This document shows positions 25,754 to 35,592 of a stretch of DNA of 64,000 nucleotides, in pieces. The number at the start of each line of letters is the position of its first letter. Positions within the stretch are counted from its first letter, which is position 1. Made by a program: the position numbers and the translations under genes. This DNA comes from Actinoallomurus bryophytorum. GTDB taxonomy: Bacteria; Actinomycetota; Actinomycetes; Streptosporangiales; Streptosporangiaceae. The stretch is from NCBI RefSeq assembly GCF_006716425.1, contig NZ_VFOZ01000001.1, forward strand, positions 5,208,001 to 5,272,000. The letters run 5' to 3'. The notes under the pieces are model-generated. The model did not search any database. It was not told the origin of the DNA and saw nothing but the letters and a program-made list of their open reading frames with translations.

Positions 25754-25894
25754 ATGTTCCTCGTCCCGCTCCTGTTTCACAGCTACCTCGGCCTCACCGG
25801 CACCATCGTGCTGGTCATCGCGCTGGTTGCACTGCAAGTCGCACTCCGCCGCCGCCGCGCCCGGCGCATCACCACTCCGAGACCCTCGCGATGA
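25754..25894 (+). CDS. Small membrane protein, 46 residues
   Basis: ATG 25754 has GAAGGAGAG five bases upstream. The product is one membrane helix (FLVPLLFHSYLGLTGTIVLV to about residue 31) followed by an Arg-rich tail ([15 protein letters not shown]). Its stop overlaps the start of the monooxygenase gene as ATGA, so it is translated together with it. No family is recognised; it could be an anchor or simply a coupling leader. A good ribosome site and close coupling support it as real. Confidence 0.55.
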   Translation: MFLVPLLFHSYLGLTGTIVLVIALVALQVALRRRRARRITTPRPSR

Positions 25895-27396
25895 CAGACC
25901 CGTACGGGGAGATCGACGCCGACGTTCTGGTCGTGGGGGCCGGTGCGACCGGGTTGATGCTGGCCTTCGAGCTAACCCTGGCCGGCGCGAAGGCGATCGT
26001 GGTGGAGAAGGCCGAACACCCCAACCCTCAGTCCCGGGCCGGCAGTATCCAACCGCGCACCGCGGAAGTGCTGGACATGCGGGGCCTGCTCGATGAGATC
26101 TCCGACCCGGCGACCCGGACTCTGTCGCGCGTGGGGCACTTCGCCGGGCTGCCCGTGCGGCTTGACTACACCGCGTGGAACACGCCCTACCCAGCCAGCT
26201 TGGCCATTGGGCAAAGCCGCATCGAACGCCACCTCGAACGCCTGCTGACCGGGAACGGCACGCTGGTCGAGCGTGGTCACGAGGTCCTCGGCGTCGCTCA
26301 GGACGAAGACGGTGTCGAGATCAGGACCGAGCAACGTCGCTGGCGGGCCCGCTATCTGGTCGGCTGTGACGGCGCGCACTCCGCCGTGCGTCGCCTGAGC
26401 GACGTCGCATTCCCCGGGCACCCCGCCACCAGTCGCTCCACCGTGGTTGACCTGGACCTCACCGGGGACACCCCACCTCCGGGGCAGCACTTCTCTGACT
26501 ACGTCCACCACGCCGGCGACCGCTGGACGCTGCTGCACCCGGTCGAGGGCCACCGGTTCCGCATGATGTTCGGTCGCACCGGCGCCGATCTCGCCGAGAC
26601 CGACGAAGGCCCGGTGACTCATGAGGAAGTCGCTCAAGCGTTGCGGGCCACCCACAGCGACCGTGTGCAGGTGCGCGCGGTGCTGGCGGGGTCCCGGTTC
26701 AGCGACGCCACCCGCCAGATCGAGCAGTACCGCCACGGCCGGATCCTGTTCGCCGGCGACGCCGCACACATCCACGCCCCGCTCGGTGGCCAAGGAGTCA
26801 ACCTCGGTATCCAGGATGCGACCAACCTCGGCTGGAAGCTGGCCACCGAACTGCGCGGCGACGCCCCCGCCGGGCTGCTCGACAGCTACCATGCCGAACG
26901 ACACCCCGCCGCCGCGCAGTCGCTGCAACTGACCCTGGCTCAGCGGGCCATCATGAACCCCACCGCACCCGAGTCCAGCGCTCTGCGCGGTCTCATGCTC
27001 GACCTCGCCGAACTCCCTGACGTGGTCGCGCGGCTGTCCGGGCTGATGTCTGGTTTGGCGCTGCGCTACGAGCTACCCGGGCCCGACCATCCGCTGCTGG
27101 GTGCCCGAGCACCCGAGACCACCCTCGCCACCGATGCCGGCCCGCGGCGGCTCGCTGAGCTCTTGCACTCCGGCCGCGCGGTCATCCTGCTGTTTTCCGA
27201 CCAGCTCCGACCCGAGCTGCCCGACAGCCCGCATGGCCCCTTGATCATCCGGGCCGACCCGGCACTCGAAATCCCCGCCGGTGCCGCCCTTGTCCGTCCC
27301 GATGGTTACATCGGCTGGGTCGGCGACGACATCACAGGTCTGACCCAGGCACTCGCCACCTGGATCACCAACCGAACACCTCGCCACAGCGCGTGA
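25891..27396 (+). CDS. FAD-dependent aromatic monooxygenase
   Basis: The 501-residue protein is a class A flavoprotein hydroxylase (PHBH fold). The FAD-binding start is [20 protein letters not shown] (about 10-29); the middle motif [17 protein letters not shown] is at about 150-166, and [20 protein letters not shown] with [15 protein letters not shown] at about 285-320. A thioredoxin-like C-terminal domain follows. It uses NAD(P)H and O2 to hydroxylate an aromatic ring; relatives include rifampicin monooxygenase and polyketide hydroxylases, and the substrate here is not deducible. It is coupled to the small membrane gene and lies in the probable TetR regulon. Its stop is directly abutted by an IS remnant, so the last few residues may not be native. 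Confidence 0.86.
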   Translation: MTDPYGEIDADVLVVGAGATGLMLAFELTLAGAKAIVVEKAEHPNPQSRAGSIQPRTAEVLDMRGLLDEISDPATRTLSRVGHFAGLPVRLDYTAWNTPYPASLAIGQSRIERHLERLLTGNGTLVERGHEVLGVAQDEDGVEIRTEQRRWRARYLVGCDGAHSAVRRLSDVAFPGHPATSRSTVVDLDLTGDTPPPGQHFSDYVHHAGDRWTLLHPVEGHRFRMMFGRTGADLAETDEGPVTHEEVAQALRATHSDRVQVRAVLAGSRFSDATRQIEQYRHGRILFAGDAAHIHAPLGGQGVNLGIQDATNLGWKLATELRGDAPAGLLDSYHAERHPAAAQSLQLTLAQRAIMNPTAPESSALRGLMLDLAELPDVVARLSGLMSGLALRYELPGPDHPLLGARAPETTLATDAGPRRLAELLHSGRAVILLFSDQLRPELPDSPHGPLIIRADPALEIPAGAALVRPDGYIGWVGDDITGLTQALATWITNRTPRHSA

Positions 27397-28232
27397 CCAG
27401 ATCCACCGTTCGGCGAAGGCGTTGACTTTCGGAGCTCGGGGCGGAGTGCGCAGTACTCGGATGTCGGCTGCCGTGAAAACGGCGTCGAAGGCGTCGGTGA
27501 ATTTGGTGTCCCGGTCGCGGATGAGGAAGCGGAAGCCTTGGGCGCGATCGTCTAGGTCCATCAGTAGATTCCGGGCTTGCTGCGTCACCACGTACCGGTC
27601 GGGTGCCGGGTTGCGCCCAGGACGTGGACACGGCGACTGGCGATCTCGACCACGAAGAACACGTGGATGCGCTGGAGGAAGACGGTGTCGACGGTGAAGA
27701 AATCACATGCGAGAACGGCCGCCTGAGCGCACAGGAAGGTAGTCCAGGAGGTGTCGATCCTACGTGGCGCGGGGTCGATACCGGCTTGATGCAGGATCCG
27801 CCAGACGGTCGCAACCCCGACCCGGTAACCCAACCCGAGCAGCTCACCCTGGATCCGTTTGTGCCCCCAGGACGGATTTTCCGCGGTCAGGCGCAGCACG
27901 AGCTGGCGGATCTCGGCGCGGACCGGCGGCCGTCCCGGTGTCTTGTGCGGGTAGGTCCATTTTCTAGCGATCAGTTCACGGTGCCACCGCAACAACGTGG
28001 CCGGCGTTACGACGAATGCGTTCCAGCGGGCGCGTGGCAGCAGGCGCGATAAGGCGGTTAGCAGCACTCGGTCTGCTGGCTCGAGCGCCGGACGGTCGAC
28101 TTGCCTGCGCAACACCGCGAGCTGATGACGCAGTACGAGGATCTCGATGTCCTTGGCGGCGTCACCGCGGATCCGCAGCAACATCACACCGAGAGTGTTC
28201 CGCGTCAGGCCGTACAACAGCGACCACACCAT
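27397..28232 (-). pseudogene. Integrase-core transposase, 3'-truncated and frameshifted
   Basis: From 28232 the frame reads LLYGLTRNTLGVMLLRIRGD, ILVLRHQLAVLRRQV and LLRWHRELIARKWTYPHKTP, then [20 protein letters not shown] (first Asp). At about 27588 the frame changes to [20 protein letters not shown] and [13 protein letters not shown] (second Asp), and the sequence ends at AFAERWI (catalytic Glu) beside the monooxygenase stop. It is the family of the intact copy at 34438-35502 but a separate, older insertion. Confidence 0.8.
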
Positions 28233-28239
28233 GTCGATC

Positions 28240-29106
28240 CAGCCTGCCCGACGTTCGCATGAGCGAACGCGGCGGTGAAGAGCGGATCGCGATCATGGAT
28301 GAGGAACCGCAGCGTTTCGAGGCGGTCGCCTAAGTCCATGGTGAGGTTGCGGGCTTGTTGCACCGCCCAGGCACCGGTCGGGTGTGCGGTCACTCCGCCC
28401 AGATGCAGTCTTCGGGTGCCGTGCTCGATGAATATCAGCACGTACAACCGTTTGAGCAGTACCGTCTCGACCACCAGGAAGTCACAGGCGAGGATCGCGT
28501 GTGCCTGGGCGGCCAGGAACTGCCGCCAGCTAGGCCCGGTCCGCTGCGGCGCGGGATCGATGCCGGCGGTGTGCAGGATCTCCCACACCGTGGAAGCGGC
28601 GATGGTATACCCCAACCGCGCCAGCTCACCTTGGATCCGCCTATGGCCCCAGGTCGGGTTCTCCCGCGCCATCCGAAGGATCAGCGTCTTGAGTGACGCA
28701 CTGGTGGAGGGTCGTCCTGGCCGGCGCCGTTCGGTGAAGGTCTACTTTCGGGCCGCCAGCCTGCGGTGCCAGCGCAAGATCGTGGTCGGGGTGACCGGGA
28801 AGATCTCGGCCCATCGGCAGCGGTTCACCAGCCGTGACAGCGCCGTGAGCCAGAGCCGGTCGGTGTGATCCCATCGCGGCCGGCCTGCGGCCTGACGGCG
28901 CAGCACTTGGTTCTCGTGACGCAGCACGAGTAACTCAACGTCCTTGGACAGGTCAGACCGGACCAGCGCCGCGAGCAGGCCGAACAAGCACCTCAGCAAG
29001 CGATAGACGAGCGATAACAGCACCTAGAGATGGTCTCAGTCGCAGCTCTGATCCCGCAGCAAAACCCCAGGTCACCGTACGAACCGAGTTTTCGAGCGGG
29101 ACACCG
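28240..29106 (-). pseudogene. Integrase-core transposase, 3'-truncated
   Basis: The N-terminus is MLLSLVYRLLRCLFGLLAAL from 29023 with a break after RWHRRLAARK (28742). WGHRRIQGELARLGYTIAAS, ILACDFLVVETVLLKRLYVL (first Asp) and FLIHDRDPLFTAAFA (second Asp) follow, then the sequence stops at about 28262, where the next element begins. The outer end TTTTCGAGCGGGACACCGTC is at 29087-29106. The missing C-terminal half matches what is kept at 18282-18740. Confidence 0.78.
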
Positions 29107-29590
29107 TCGCAGCGAAAAGTCATCCAAGCCCAGACCCGCGGTGTCGCCACCGCCGGCAGCGGGATACCCAGCAAAGCCCGCAGCGCTGCATGCCGGGAGA
29201 GCTGCACTCCTAGCGCGAGGAACACGCGGGCACTGGCCCGGCCCGCTAACTCCCGCACCACCGCCCCGACCTGCGCAGACAGGCGGACTGTTCGCCTCTG
29301 ATAACGCTCCAGCACCCCACAGACCTGTTCCCGGAACGTCCGCCGGGGCACCGCCAGTCCCGGCAGGCGAGCCGGCGGACCCGCACGTCCACCACCACCC
29401 GCCGCCCGTCGACCGGAACATCGGCCACGGTCCGCTCACACCACGCATGGACATGAACAGTCTCCACAGCACATCCCGGGCACGCTACGGGAATCTCCCG
29501 GCTGCGGGCCCGCACCCGGATCAGCCGCCCTCGTCAGCGACATCCTCGATGACCAGGGCCGACAGCCCAGAAAACACGGTTTTAACAAGA
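29107..29590 (-). pseudogene. ISL3-type transposase N-terminal fragment
   Basis: The minus strand reads RARSREIPVACPGCAVETVH and VHAWCERTVADVPVDGRRVV, the zinc-ribbon start of ISL3-family transposases. After a frame change it reads RRTFREQVCGVLERYQRRTV, VRELAGRASARVFLALGVQL and SRHAALRALLGIPLP, ending at the IS end at 29106. The catalytic DDE domain is absent. Confidence 0.72.
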
Positions 29591-29948
29591 TCGTTAAGAC
29601 TGCACCGGGCTCATCGTGGCATCGCAACACCCTCCGTCACCACCGAAAGAGCGACAGAGCCGAAAACCGTACAGTCCCCGTTCACGTGGCCAGGAACGCA
29701 CCGTTCGCGCAGGATGTGCCGGGCCACCCCCTGTGGCCGGCAGCAGGCATGACATGACCGACGACAGGCACCACGGGGCGTCGGACAGCACGCGCGATGG
29801 AGTAGGAACCACGGATCAAGATGTCGGCGGCGCTGAGTGAACCGGCCGAGCCGTGTGATCGGTGCGCTGGAAATAGCCTTACTGGCTAGCGGCTTCGGCA
29901 CCACGCTCATGCCGATGACGAGTGCATTGCGGCTGACGGTCGTTTGGG
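29591..29948. other. Gap without supported gene
   Basis: Between the ISL3 fragment and the hypothetical gene at 29949. Open frames in both directions are Arg/Pro-rich shadows without start signals. I see no IS end, RNA gene or clear terminator. Confidence 0.4.
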
Positions 29949-30737
29949 TCAGATGTCCGAGGCGCGTCGAGGGTGTCCGCGAGGAGACTTGAGCGCCTGT
30001 GAGGGATCGGCAGCCTCGATGCGGCGCAGTTGGACGGCGATAGCCTGCTGCTCCTCGGTGAGGCCAGACGGTTGCTGCTGCCACCAACCCGGGCCCCAGC
30101 GCAGGACCTTGCCATACAAGGTCAGGATCAGGCCGGCCTCGAAGCTCTGCGTGGGATGCCGGACGGACCGTACGAGCGGATCGTTGTCCCGCTCCCCTTC
30201 GTAGCGTCCGGACCCGGTGACGTAGCGGTTGGTCCACTCGGTGTAGCAGTCGACGAATACCCAACCCGAACCGTCGGTTGGCGCATAGCACAGTACGCGT
30301 CGGTCGGCGACGAGGCTGGGTGGTCCGAACGTGGCCTCGACCTCGCTCCGGCGCACATCCTTGCCGTCAAAGCACTCGGCCAATCCGGTGATCAACTGAT
30401 CCCAGGCCCGTGCATCGAGGACCCGGTCGACCTGGAGGTAGCCCAAGCGGTGGAACTGCTCCGCCCAGACCGAGGCGACCTCCGCGACGTAGTTCCCTTC
30501 ATTGCCGAACATGGCCGCAAACGGCCCCACCACGCCCAGCTTGCCGTAACGACGAATCACCTCGTGCGTGCTGTCGAGGTCGCCTTCGCGCTCGTCGAGG
30601 AAACACAGGTCGGCCAGTAACCCACGCAGTTGGATGTCGACCGCGGCGCCGCCACTGGTTGTGTACATACCGGCCCGAGCAATCATCAATGGGACAAGGT
30701 CCAACCACCGTTGCCGCAGCTCCGCCGCCGACCGCAT
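29949..30737 (-). CDS. Hypothetical protein, 262 residues
   Basis: The protein is mostly helical at the start (RSAAELRQRWLDLVPLMIAR, then DIQLRGLLADLCFLDERE), with mixed aromatic-rich strands in the middle (WVFVDCYTEWTNRYVTGSGR, then LRWGPGWWQQQPSGLTEEQQ). There are no membrane segments and no signal peptide. Composition and codon use look like a real gene. I recognise no family. It is co-directional with the P-loop gene upstream (79 bases between them), so the two may form a unit. Confidence 0.6.
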   Translation of the reverse strand: MRSAAELRQRWLDLVPLMIARAGMYTTSGGAAVDIQLRGLLADLCFLDEREGDLDSTHEVIRRYGKLGVVGPFAAMFGNEGNYVAEVASVWAEQFHRLGYLQVDRVLDARAWDQLITGLAECFDGKDVRRSEVEATFGPPSLVADRRVLCYAPTDGSGWVFVDCYTEWTNRYVTGSGRYEGERDNDPLVRSVRHPTQSFEAGLILTLYGKVLRWGPGWWQQQPSGLTEEQQAIAVQLRRIEAADPSQALKSPRGHPRRASDI

Positions 30738-30816
30738 TGCGCCAGGCTAGCCGCCAAAATCAAACGCACCAACATGCCGCTGATCGCGCCCTCATGCCGA
30801 TGACCGGAAGGCTGGG

Positions 30817-31362
30817 TCAGTTCGCAGGGGCGCGGTGGTGGGCTTGGTCGATGATCTGGTCGGCGGTCTGGTCCGGGGTGAGGGCCGCGGTGTCGAACCA
30901 CCAGCCGACGTCGCCGAGTTCGCGTTTCATGTCGGCTTCGAGGGTTTCGTAGTCGTCGAAGTCGAAGCGGTCTTGTGGGTCTCGGATGGTGTTGCGGTAG
31001 CGGCATGCTTCGATGCCCGGGGTGAGGACGATGAACAGGACCCGGCGCGGTGCGAGATGGTCGAGGAAGAAGTCCAGTTTTCGCCGGGTGGGGACCATCG
31101 CGTCGATCATGGGGGTGAAGCCGGCGTCGGCGAAGTTGGCGGCCAGCGCGCACAGGTTGCGGTGCGTCAGCGTCACCTGCCGGACCGCCTCGTCGGCGGG
31201 CTCGCCCAGGGCCCAGACGTAGCCGCTGACGACCATCTGGTTGAGTTCGTCTCCGTCGAGCCGTGCCGCGCGCGGCAGTCGCTCGGCGACCAGCCTGGTC
31301 ACCGTCGACTTCCCGGCTCCCGGCATCCCGGTCACGAGCAGGCAGCACTCGGCAAGACCCAT
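30817..31362 (-). CDS. P-loop small-molecule kinase-like protein
   Basis: The 181-residue protein has a Walker A motif LLVTGMPGAGKSTVTRLVAE close to the N-terminus, an RLDGDELNQM segment that fits a substrate-binding Asp, DAMVPTRRKLDFFL, and VLFIVLTPGIEACRYRN with a lid region after it. This layout is shared by chloramphenicol phosphotransferase-like, shikimate-kinase-like and zeta-type proteins. The best description is an ATP-binding phosphotransferase of unknown substrate. The start at 31362 puts the Walker motif at the usual place; an in-frame ATG 12 codons earlier is possible. Confidence 0.75.
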   Translation of the reverse strand: MGLAECCLLVTGMPGAGKSTVTRLVAERLPRAARLDGDELNQMVVSGYVWALGEPADEAVRQVTLTHRNLCALAANFADAGFTPMIDAMVPTRRKLDFFLDHLAPRRVLFIVLTPGIEACRYRNTIRDPQDRFDFDDYETLEADMKRELGDVGWWFDTAALTPDQTADQIIDQAHHRAPAN

Positions 31363-31410
31363 GGTCGGAATTGTGGCGACGCGCTGGCGAATCGGCAATC
31401 GAATTCCCCG

Positions 31411-32160
31411 TCAGCGGACGTGGCGGAAGAAGGTACGTAGTTCATCGACGTACAGGTCGGGTTGCTCCAGGGCGGCGAAGTGGCCGCCTTTGCCGAGTTC
31501 GTTCCAGTGCCGGATGGGGTGAAGCGTTTGGCCGTCCAGCGGCGGGACGGGCGCGGGATCCCTTTGAGGAAGATCGAAGAGCCTGCCGGAACGTCGATGG
31601 TGTCGGTGGTGGCCCGGCTAAACCACTCCTGCACCTGGCGGAAGCTCTCCCAGTAGAGCCGGGTGGCCGAGGCGCCGGTGCCGGGCAGCCAGTAGAGCAT
31701 CACGTTGTCGAGCAGTTCGTCCCTGCTGATCGCGTTCTCCGGATGGCCGTCGCAGTCGGTCCAGGTGCGGAATTTCTCGACGATCCAGGCGCACAGCGCA
31801 GCCGGCGAGTCGGCCAGGCCGTATCCGATCGTCTGCGGCTTGGTCGATTGGACGGCGGCGTATCCCGCTTCCTGTTGTCCGGCATGCTCCAGGTCGGTAA
31901 GGGCCGCCCGCTCGGTGTCGCTGAGGTCGCCGAAGGTCGCCGGGTCGGGGGCGGCGAGCGGCGGGATCAGGTGGATACCGGCCAGGTGCCCAGGATCTTG
32001 CTGACCGAGACACGTGGTGACGCTGGTGCCCCAGTCGCTGCCCTGCGCGCCGTACCTGTCGTAGCCGAGCCGCTCCATCAGGGCGGCCCACGCGGCGGCG
32101 ATGCGTTCGACGCCCCAACCCGGCGCGGCGGGCTTGTCGCTGAAGCCGTATCCGGGAGCC
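31411..32160 (-). pseudogene. Epoxide hydrolase remnant
   Basis: The minus strand reads APGYGFSDKPAAPGWGVERI, DRYGAQGSDWGTSVTTCLGQ (nucleophile Asp in GSDWG), ATRLYWESFRQVQEWF and DVPAGSSIFLKGIPRPSRRW, as in alpha/beta-fold epoxide hydrolases. Near 31525 the frame shifts, and KGGHFAALEQPDLYVDELRT (with the catalytic His of GGHFAALE) follows to a stop at 31411. The N-terminal about 110 residues, including the usual lid helix, are absent. It is inactive. Confidence 0.78.
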
Positions 32161-32506
32161 GAAGTCTGGCGGATGTCCGCTGACCGGCCAGGTGGTGTCC
32201 GGCAGGTAGACGACGCGAGCTTGATCTGCTGCTTTCGCGTGGAACGGGAGAAGGCGTGCCCTGATACTGCTGCCCTGTTCAGGGGTGGTGATGGGGAGTG
32301 TCCCAAGCGGAGGAAACCGTGAGGGGTCGAGTGCCGTCGCGGGGCGCGCCGGCGGACCCGCTCGTAGTAGCGATGAAGCCCTTGTAATGAGGGTGGAGCC
32401 AAGGGGCGGGGTCATCTGTGGCTGTGTTCGTTCGGTCAACCGGACAACGTCCGGGAGGAGCTGTATGGGCGAGCTGAAATCGAAGGCCTAGTCGTTCGAT
32501 AGCACC
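32161..32506. other. Gap: gene debris and a mini-ORF
   Basis: Left of the toxin gene lies sequence with no intact gene; protein-like bits on the minus strand may be leftover epoxide hydrolase DNA. An eight-codon ORF (MGELKSKA, 32465-32491) has a strong GGGAGGAG site and ends 15 bases before the toxin start, so it may be a leader peptide. Confidence 0.35.
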
Positions 32507-33499
32507 ATGGATAAGTGGCGCAGCATGCTCGGTGTAGCTGTGTTCGCGTTGTCGACTCTCTATGGAGGCCCAGAGGATTTGGCCCTAGCCGGAGGCCTGA
32601 AGTTTCTAGGAAAGTTCCTCGGGCTGGCGCTCAAAGCCCGCAAAGCAGCCCCCCGCGTCCGTAAGGCAATCAACACTGTAAGAAAGGCGGGCTGTACAGC
32701 AGCGAACAGCTTCACCCCCGATACCGGCGTACTCCTCGCCAACGGCAAACATAAAGCCATAGGCAAGATCAAAATTGGCGATAAAGTACTCGCCACCGAC
32801 CCGGTTACAGGGAAGACAAAACCTCAGCCCGTCGTAGCCCTCATCCGCGGGCACGGAACCAAGCATCTCACCGCCGTCACTATCGACACCGACGGCGACA
32901 AAGGCCACCACACCGCCACCATCACCGCCACCGACCAACATCCCTTCTGGGCCACCACCACACGACCAGGCCACAGACCCTCAGGCCACTGGACCAACGC
33001 CACCGACCTCCACGCCGGCACACACTTGCGCACAGTCACCGGCCACACGGTCAAGATCACAGCCACACGCCACTACACCGAGCCTCGATCCGTCAACAAC
33101 CTCACCATCGCGAACCTCCACACCTACTATGTGGAGGCAGACGGCACGCCCGTGCTGGTCCATAACGCCGCAGATGAATGCCGCGTCGTACAACAAACAC
33201 TGGGTCCGGACGGGCCTGCTGAGGGTGTTAGTGCTGCTCGCGGCGACCGGGTCGATCCTGGCCACGAACAGACTTTGGTTAACGAGGCAGGTCAGGCGAA
33301 CGGTTGCTCGACCTGTGATGCCAAAGAATCCGGATATGACGACGGCCATTGGACCGGCGACCACCAGCCCCCCAATAAGCTCGCGCCAAAGGGGCCGTGG
33401 ACGCTATACCCCCAATGTAAGCCCTGCGCTCGCCAGCAAGGCGGTATGGTGAGAACGCTCAAGGGGGATTGGTACAAGTTTGATCCACTTCCAAGATAA
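32507..33499 (+). CDS. Polymorphic toxin: HINT (PT-HINT) plus HNH-like nuclease tip
   Basis: The 330-residue protein begins with a helical pretoxin segment (1-60). The HINT self-cleaving domain starts at C63 (CTAANSFTPDTGVLLANGK), carries the T-x-x-H block with H145 (TDQHPFW) and ends at H219-N220 (VLVHN). The C-terminal tip (222-330) has paired cysteines C267/C270 and C304/C307 around D285-H286 (GDHQPP), a treble-clef pattern typical of HNH/endonuclease VII-like toxins. HINT domains release such tips after export. The long N-terminal secretion and repeat region of a complete polymorphic toxin is missing, so this is an orphan cassette or a short toxin. GC is lower than in neighbouring genes. 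An immunity-type gene follows 12 bases later. Confidence 0.8.
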   Translation: MDKWRSMLGVAVFALSTLYGGPEDLALAGGLKFLGKFLGLALKARKAAPRVRKAINTVRKAGCTAANSFTPDTGVLLANGKHKAIGKIKIGDKVLATDPVTGKTKPQPVVALIRGHGTKHLTAVTIDTDGDKGHHTATITATDQHPFWATTTRPGHRPSGHWTNATDLHAGTHLRTVTGHTVKITATRHYTEPRSVNNLTIANLHTYYVEADGTPVLVHNAADECRVVQQTLGPDGPAEGVSAARGDRVDPGHEQTLVNEAGQANGCSTCDAKESGYDDGHWTGDHQPPNKLAPKGPWTLYPQCKPCARQQGGMVRTLKGDWYKFDPLPR

Positions 33500-33511
33500 A
33501 AGGCGGATGTA

Positions 33512-33892
33512 GTGCACCTGGGAGCGTTCACGGCCCGGTTTTCGCATGGACTGTTGGTGATTGCGGCACCCGAGAGTGTCGATCCACATGAAGATTGGGA
33601 TGCGGCAGCGGTATCCATACATGCCGGTCCTGATTCAGTGTACGTAGGGGTTAGAGAAACTGCTAGCGGGCTAGTCATGGTTTCGTGTGTTGAGGCGTCA
33701 GAGGTAACAACCGATCTCGTGCACGCATTCTCTGGACACCTTTCGCTGCCGAGTGCGCGCTTGAGGTTTTGTGATCCCGATGAGACGATCTGCATGACCG
33801 TTCCAGTCAGTGAGGAAGAAGTAGAAATTAATATCTATACTAATGGCGGCGATGAACCTTCGGAGTTGCTCGTTCAAATTAGGAGCTATTAA
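33512..33892 (+). CDS. Probable immunity protein for the adjacent nuclease toxin
   Basis: The 126-residue acidic protein (many Asp/Glu, for example SVDPHEDWD, FCDPDETIC, SEEEVEIN) begins with GTG 33512, 12 bases after the toxin stop. It has no signal peptide or membrane segment, and its beta-rich pattern fits a small cytosolic protein. Position directly after a toxin tip, low GC and acidity against a basic nuclease all point to immunity; I recognise no named Imm family. Confidence 0.6.
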   Translation: MHLGAFTARFSHGLLVIAAPESVDPHEDWDAAAVSIHAGPDSVYVGVRETASGLVMVSCVEASEVTTDLVHAFSGHLSLPSARLRFCDPDETICMTVPVSEEEVEINIYTNGGDEPSELLVQIRSY

Positions 33893-34407
33893 AAAATTTA
33901 AATGGCTCCAGGTCTGGTGCCTGTAGGTGTCGAAAACTCGGCCACGAGCTCTGAGCTAGAGTCCGCCGTTTCGTGGACGAACCAACGTTCGGCTGGCAGG
34001 CTCGAGAAGCATTTGGGCCCGGCCGGTGGCCGAAGAGTGGGCCGAACAGGGCCGCCGTTCCGCCGAGGGCCGGATTACGGCCGTCTGCGTTGACGGAGAA
34101 GCCGGGCCTCTGCCGCCCGGCATCTCCGAGGTGTGGGCGAGGTTCAGCCGTAGCTTGCAGGCCGGAACTCGGCGTCCCGCCTTTTCGGCGCTGCGAGCAC
34201 GAGAGACGATGGGCGAAGGTTTGTCAGCTAAACCCCCACCGGCACAGGCAAGAGCGCATCGGCCCAGCTCGCCAGCGCCTAGCAGCCACCGCACAGCTCA
34301 GTAACGATCGCCGCAATGGATCGGACGCGTACGTACCGGGTGCGGCGCTGCGGGTGCCGGAAATTGCGTCCGCGCAGGTCACGCGGCATGTTGGTACTCA
34401 TGGAGGA
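33893..34407. other. Gap with an IS-end scar, no gene
   Basis: Near 33920-33945 the sequence TGTAGGTGTCGAAAACTCGG resembles the ends of the IS family at 15.6 and 22.6 kb. The rest has open frames in several registers without start signals or family resemblance. Confidence 0.4.
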
Positions 34408-35592
34408 CACCTGTGGGGCTCGAAAACTCTAATTCCGCTACGCGACCTGCGAGTATTCGTTGATCAGGCCGCCGAGGATCTTCCGGCGGGTGACGCGTGC
34501 GGGTTGGATGTCGACCACGCAGGGGCGAGGTTCTGGTGCGACTTGCTGGAGCGATCGGTGGGGGCGGTGCTGGTTGTAATGCCGGCTGTATTCGGTGAGC
34601 ACGGCCCGCAGGTGGCGTTCGCCGAAGATCAGCAATCGGTCGGTGCATTCGCGGCGGGCGGTGCCCACCCAGCGTTCGGCGATCGCGTTCGCCCGCGGTG
34701 CTTGCGGCGGCGTCCTGATGATTTTGATGCCGACCGAGGTGAATACGTCGTCGAAGCTGGTGGTGAACTTGGTATCGCGGTCGCGGATGAGGAACCTCAG
34801 CCGATCGGCGCGCTCGTCCAGGTCGATGACGAGATTCCGGGCCTGTTGGAGCACCCACATGCCGTTCGGGTTGGCGGTGAGGCCGGCGAGGTGGACCCGG
34901 CGGCTGGCGATCTCAATGAAGAACAACACGTAGATCCGCTTGAAGAACACCGTGTCGACCGTGAAGAAATCACAGGCCAGCACGGTCTTGGCCTGCGCGG
35001 AGAGAAACTGAGTCCAGGTCGGGCCGGTCCGGCGGGGTGCTGGATCGATTCCGGCCCGCCTTAAGATCAGCCACACGGTACTGGGGGCGAGCTTGTAGCC
35101 CAGGCCGAGGAGTTCTCCGTGGATGCGCCGATGTCCCCAGCAGGGATTCTCGGTGGCCAGCTGCAGCACCAGCGTTCGGATCTTGGCGGCTGTCGGTGGT
35201 CGCACACCACGACGAGGCGGGTAGGTCCACTTTCGCCGGACCGCATCCCTGTGCCAGCGCAAGAGCGTTGCCGGTGTCACAAAGAACGCCGGCCAGCGTC
35301 CGCGGGACAGTAACCGAGACAACAACGCGAGCACGGCCCGATCGGCTGGCTCGGTCCTGACCTTGGCGACCTGCCGGCGCAGCACCGCCAGCTGATGGCG
35401 AAGAACCAGAATCTCCACCTCGTTGTCAACGTCGGCACGGAACCGCAGAATCACGAACTGGGCGAACCAGATGATCGACTTGTATAGGAATGAGGCCAGC
35501 ACAAGCGCTGATCCTCCCGTACGGGCTGTAATGATCGTGCGGTAACGCCGCAGGTCACCAGCCTTGACCGAGGTTTTCGAGCCCCACAGGTG
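34408..35592 (-). mobile_element. Intact insertion sequence, integrase-core type
   Basis: A 1185-bp element is bounded by inverted repeats CACCTGTGGGGCTCGAAAAC at both ends with a full transposase gene inside. It is the only IS of the window with both ends and an unbroken gene. I see no target-site duplication. The same end occurs at about 19112-19134. Confidence 0.82.
34438..35502 (-). CDS. DDE (rve integrase-core) transposase, intact
   Basis: The 354-residue protein has an N-terminal helical DNA-binding part (VEILVLRHQLAVLRRQV, LLRWHRDAVRRKWTYPP and HRRIHGELLGLGYKL). The catalytic core has the first Asp in [20 protein letters not shown], the second in [18 protein letters not shown], and the Glu in NAIAERWVGTARREC. 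The C-terminus is complete (GGLINEYSQVA). It is the only full-length, unbroken copy among the related genes here and could have mobilised its relatives in trans. The family belongs to the IS3/IS481-like superfamily; I do not assign a subgroup. Confidence 0.88.
   Translation of the reverse strand: MLASFLYKSIIWFAQFVILRFRADVDNEVEILVLRHQLAVLRRQVAKVRTEPADRAVLALLSRLLSRGRWPAFFVTPATLLRWHRDAVRRKWTYPPRRGVRPPTAAKIRTLVLQLATENPCWGHRRIHGELLGLGYKLAPSTVWLILRRAGIDPAPRRTGPTWTQFLSAQAKTVLACDFFTVDTVFFKRIYVLFFIEIASRRVHLAGLTANPNGMWVLQQARNLVIDLDERADRLRFLIRDRDTKFTTSFDDVFTSVGIKIIRTPPQAPRANAIAERWVGTARRECTDRLLIFGERHLRAVLTEYSRHYNQHRPHRSLQQVAPEPRPCVVDIQPARVTRRKILGGLINEYSQVA

Noticed and set aside
30817-31362. Zeta-type toxin of a toxin-antitoxin pair
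   Set aside because: Only the P-loop kinase layout is shared; there is no epsilon-like antitoxin next to it.
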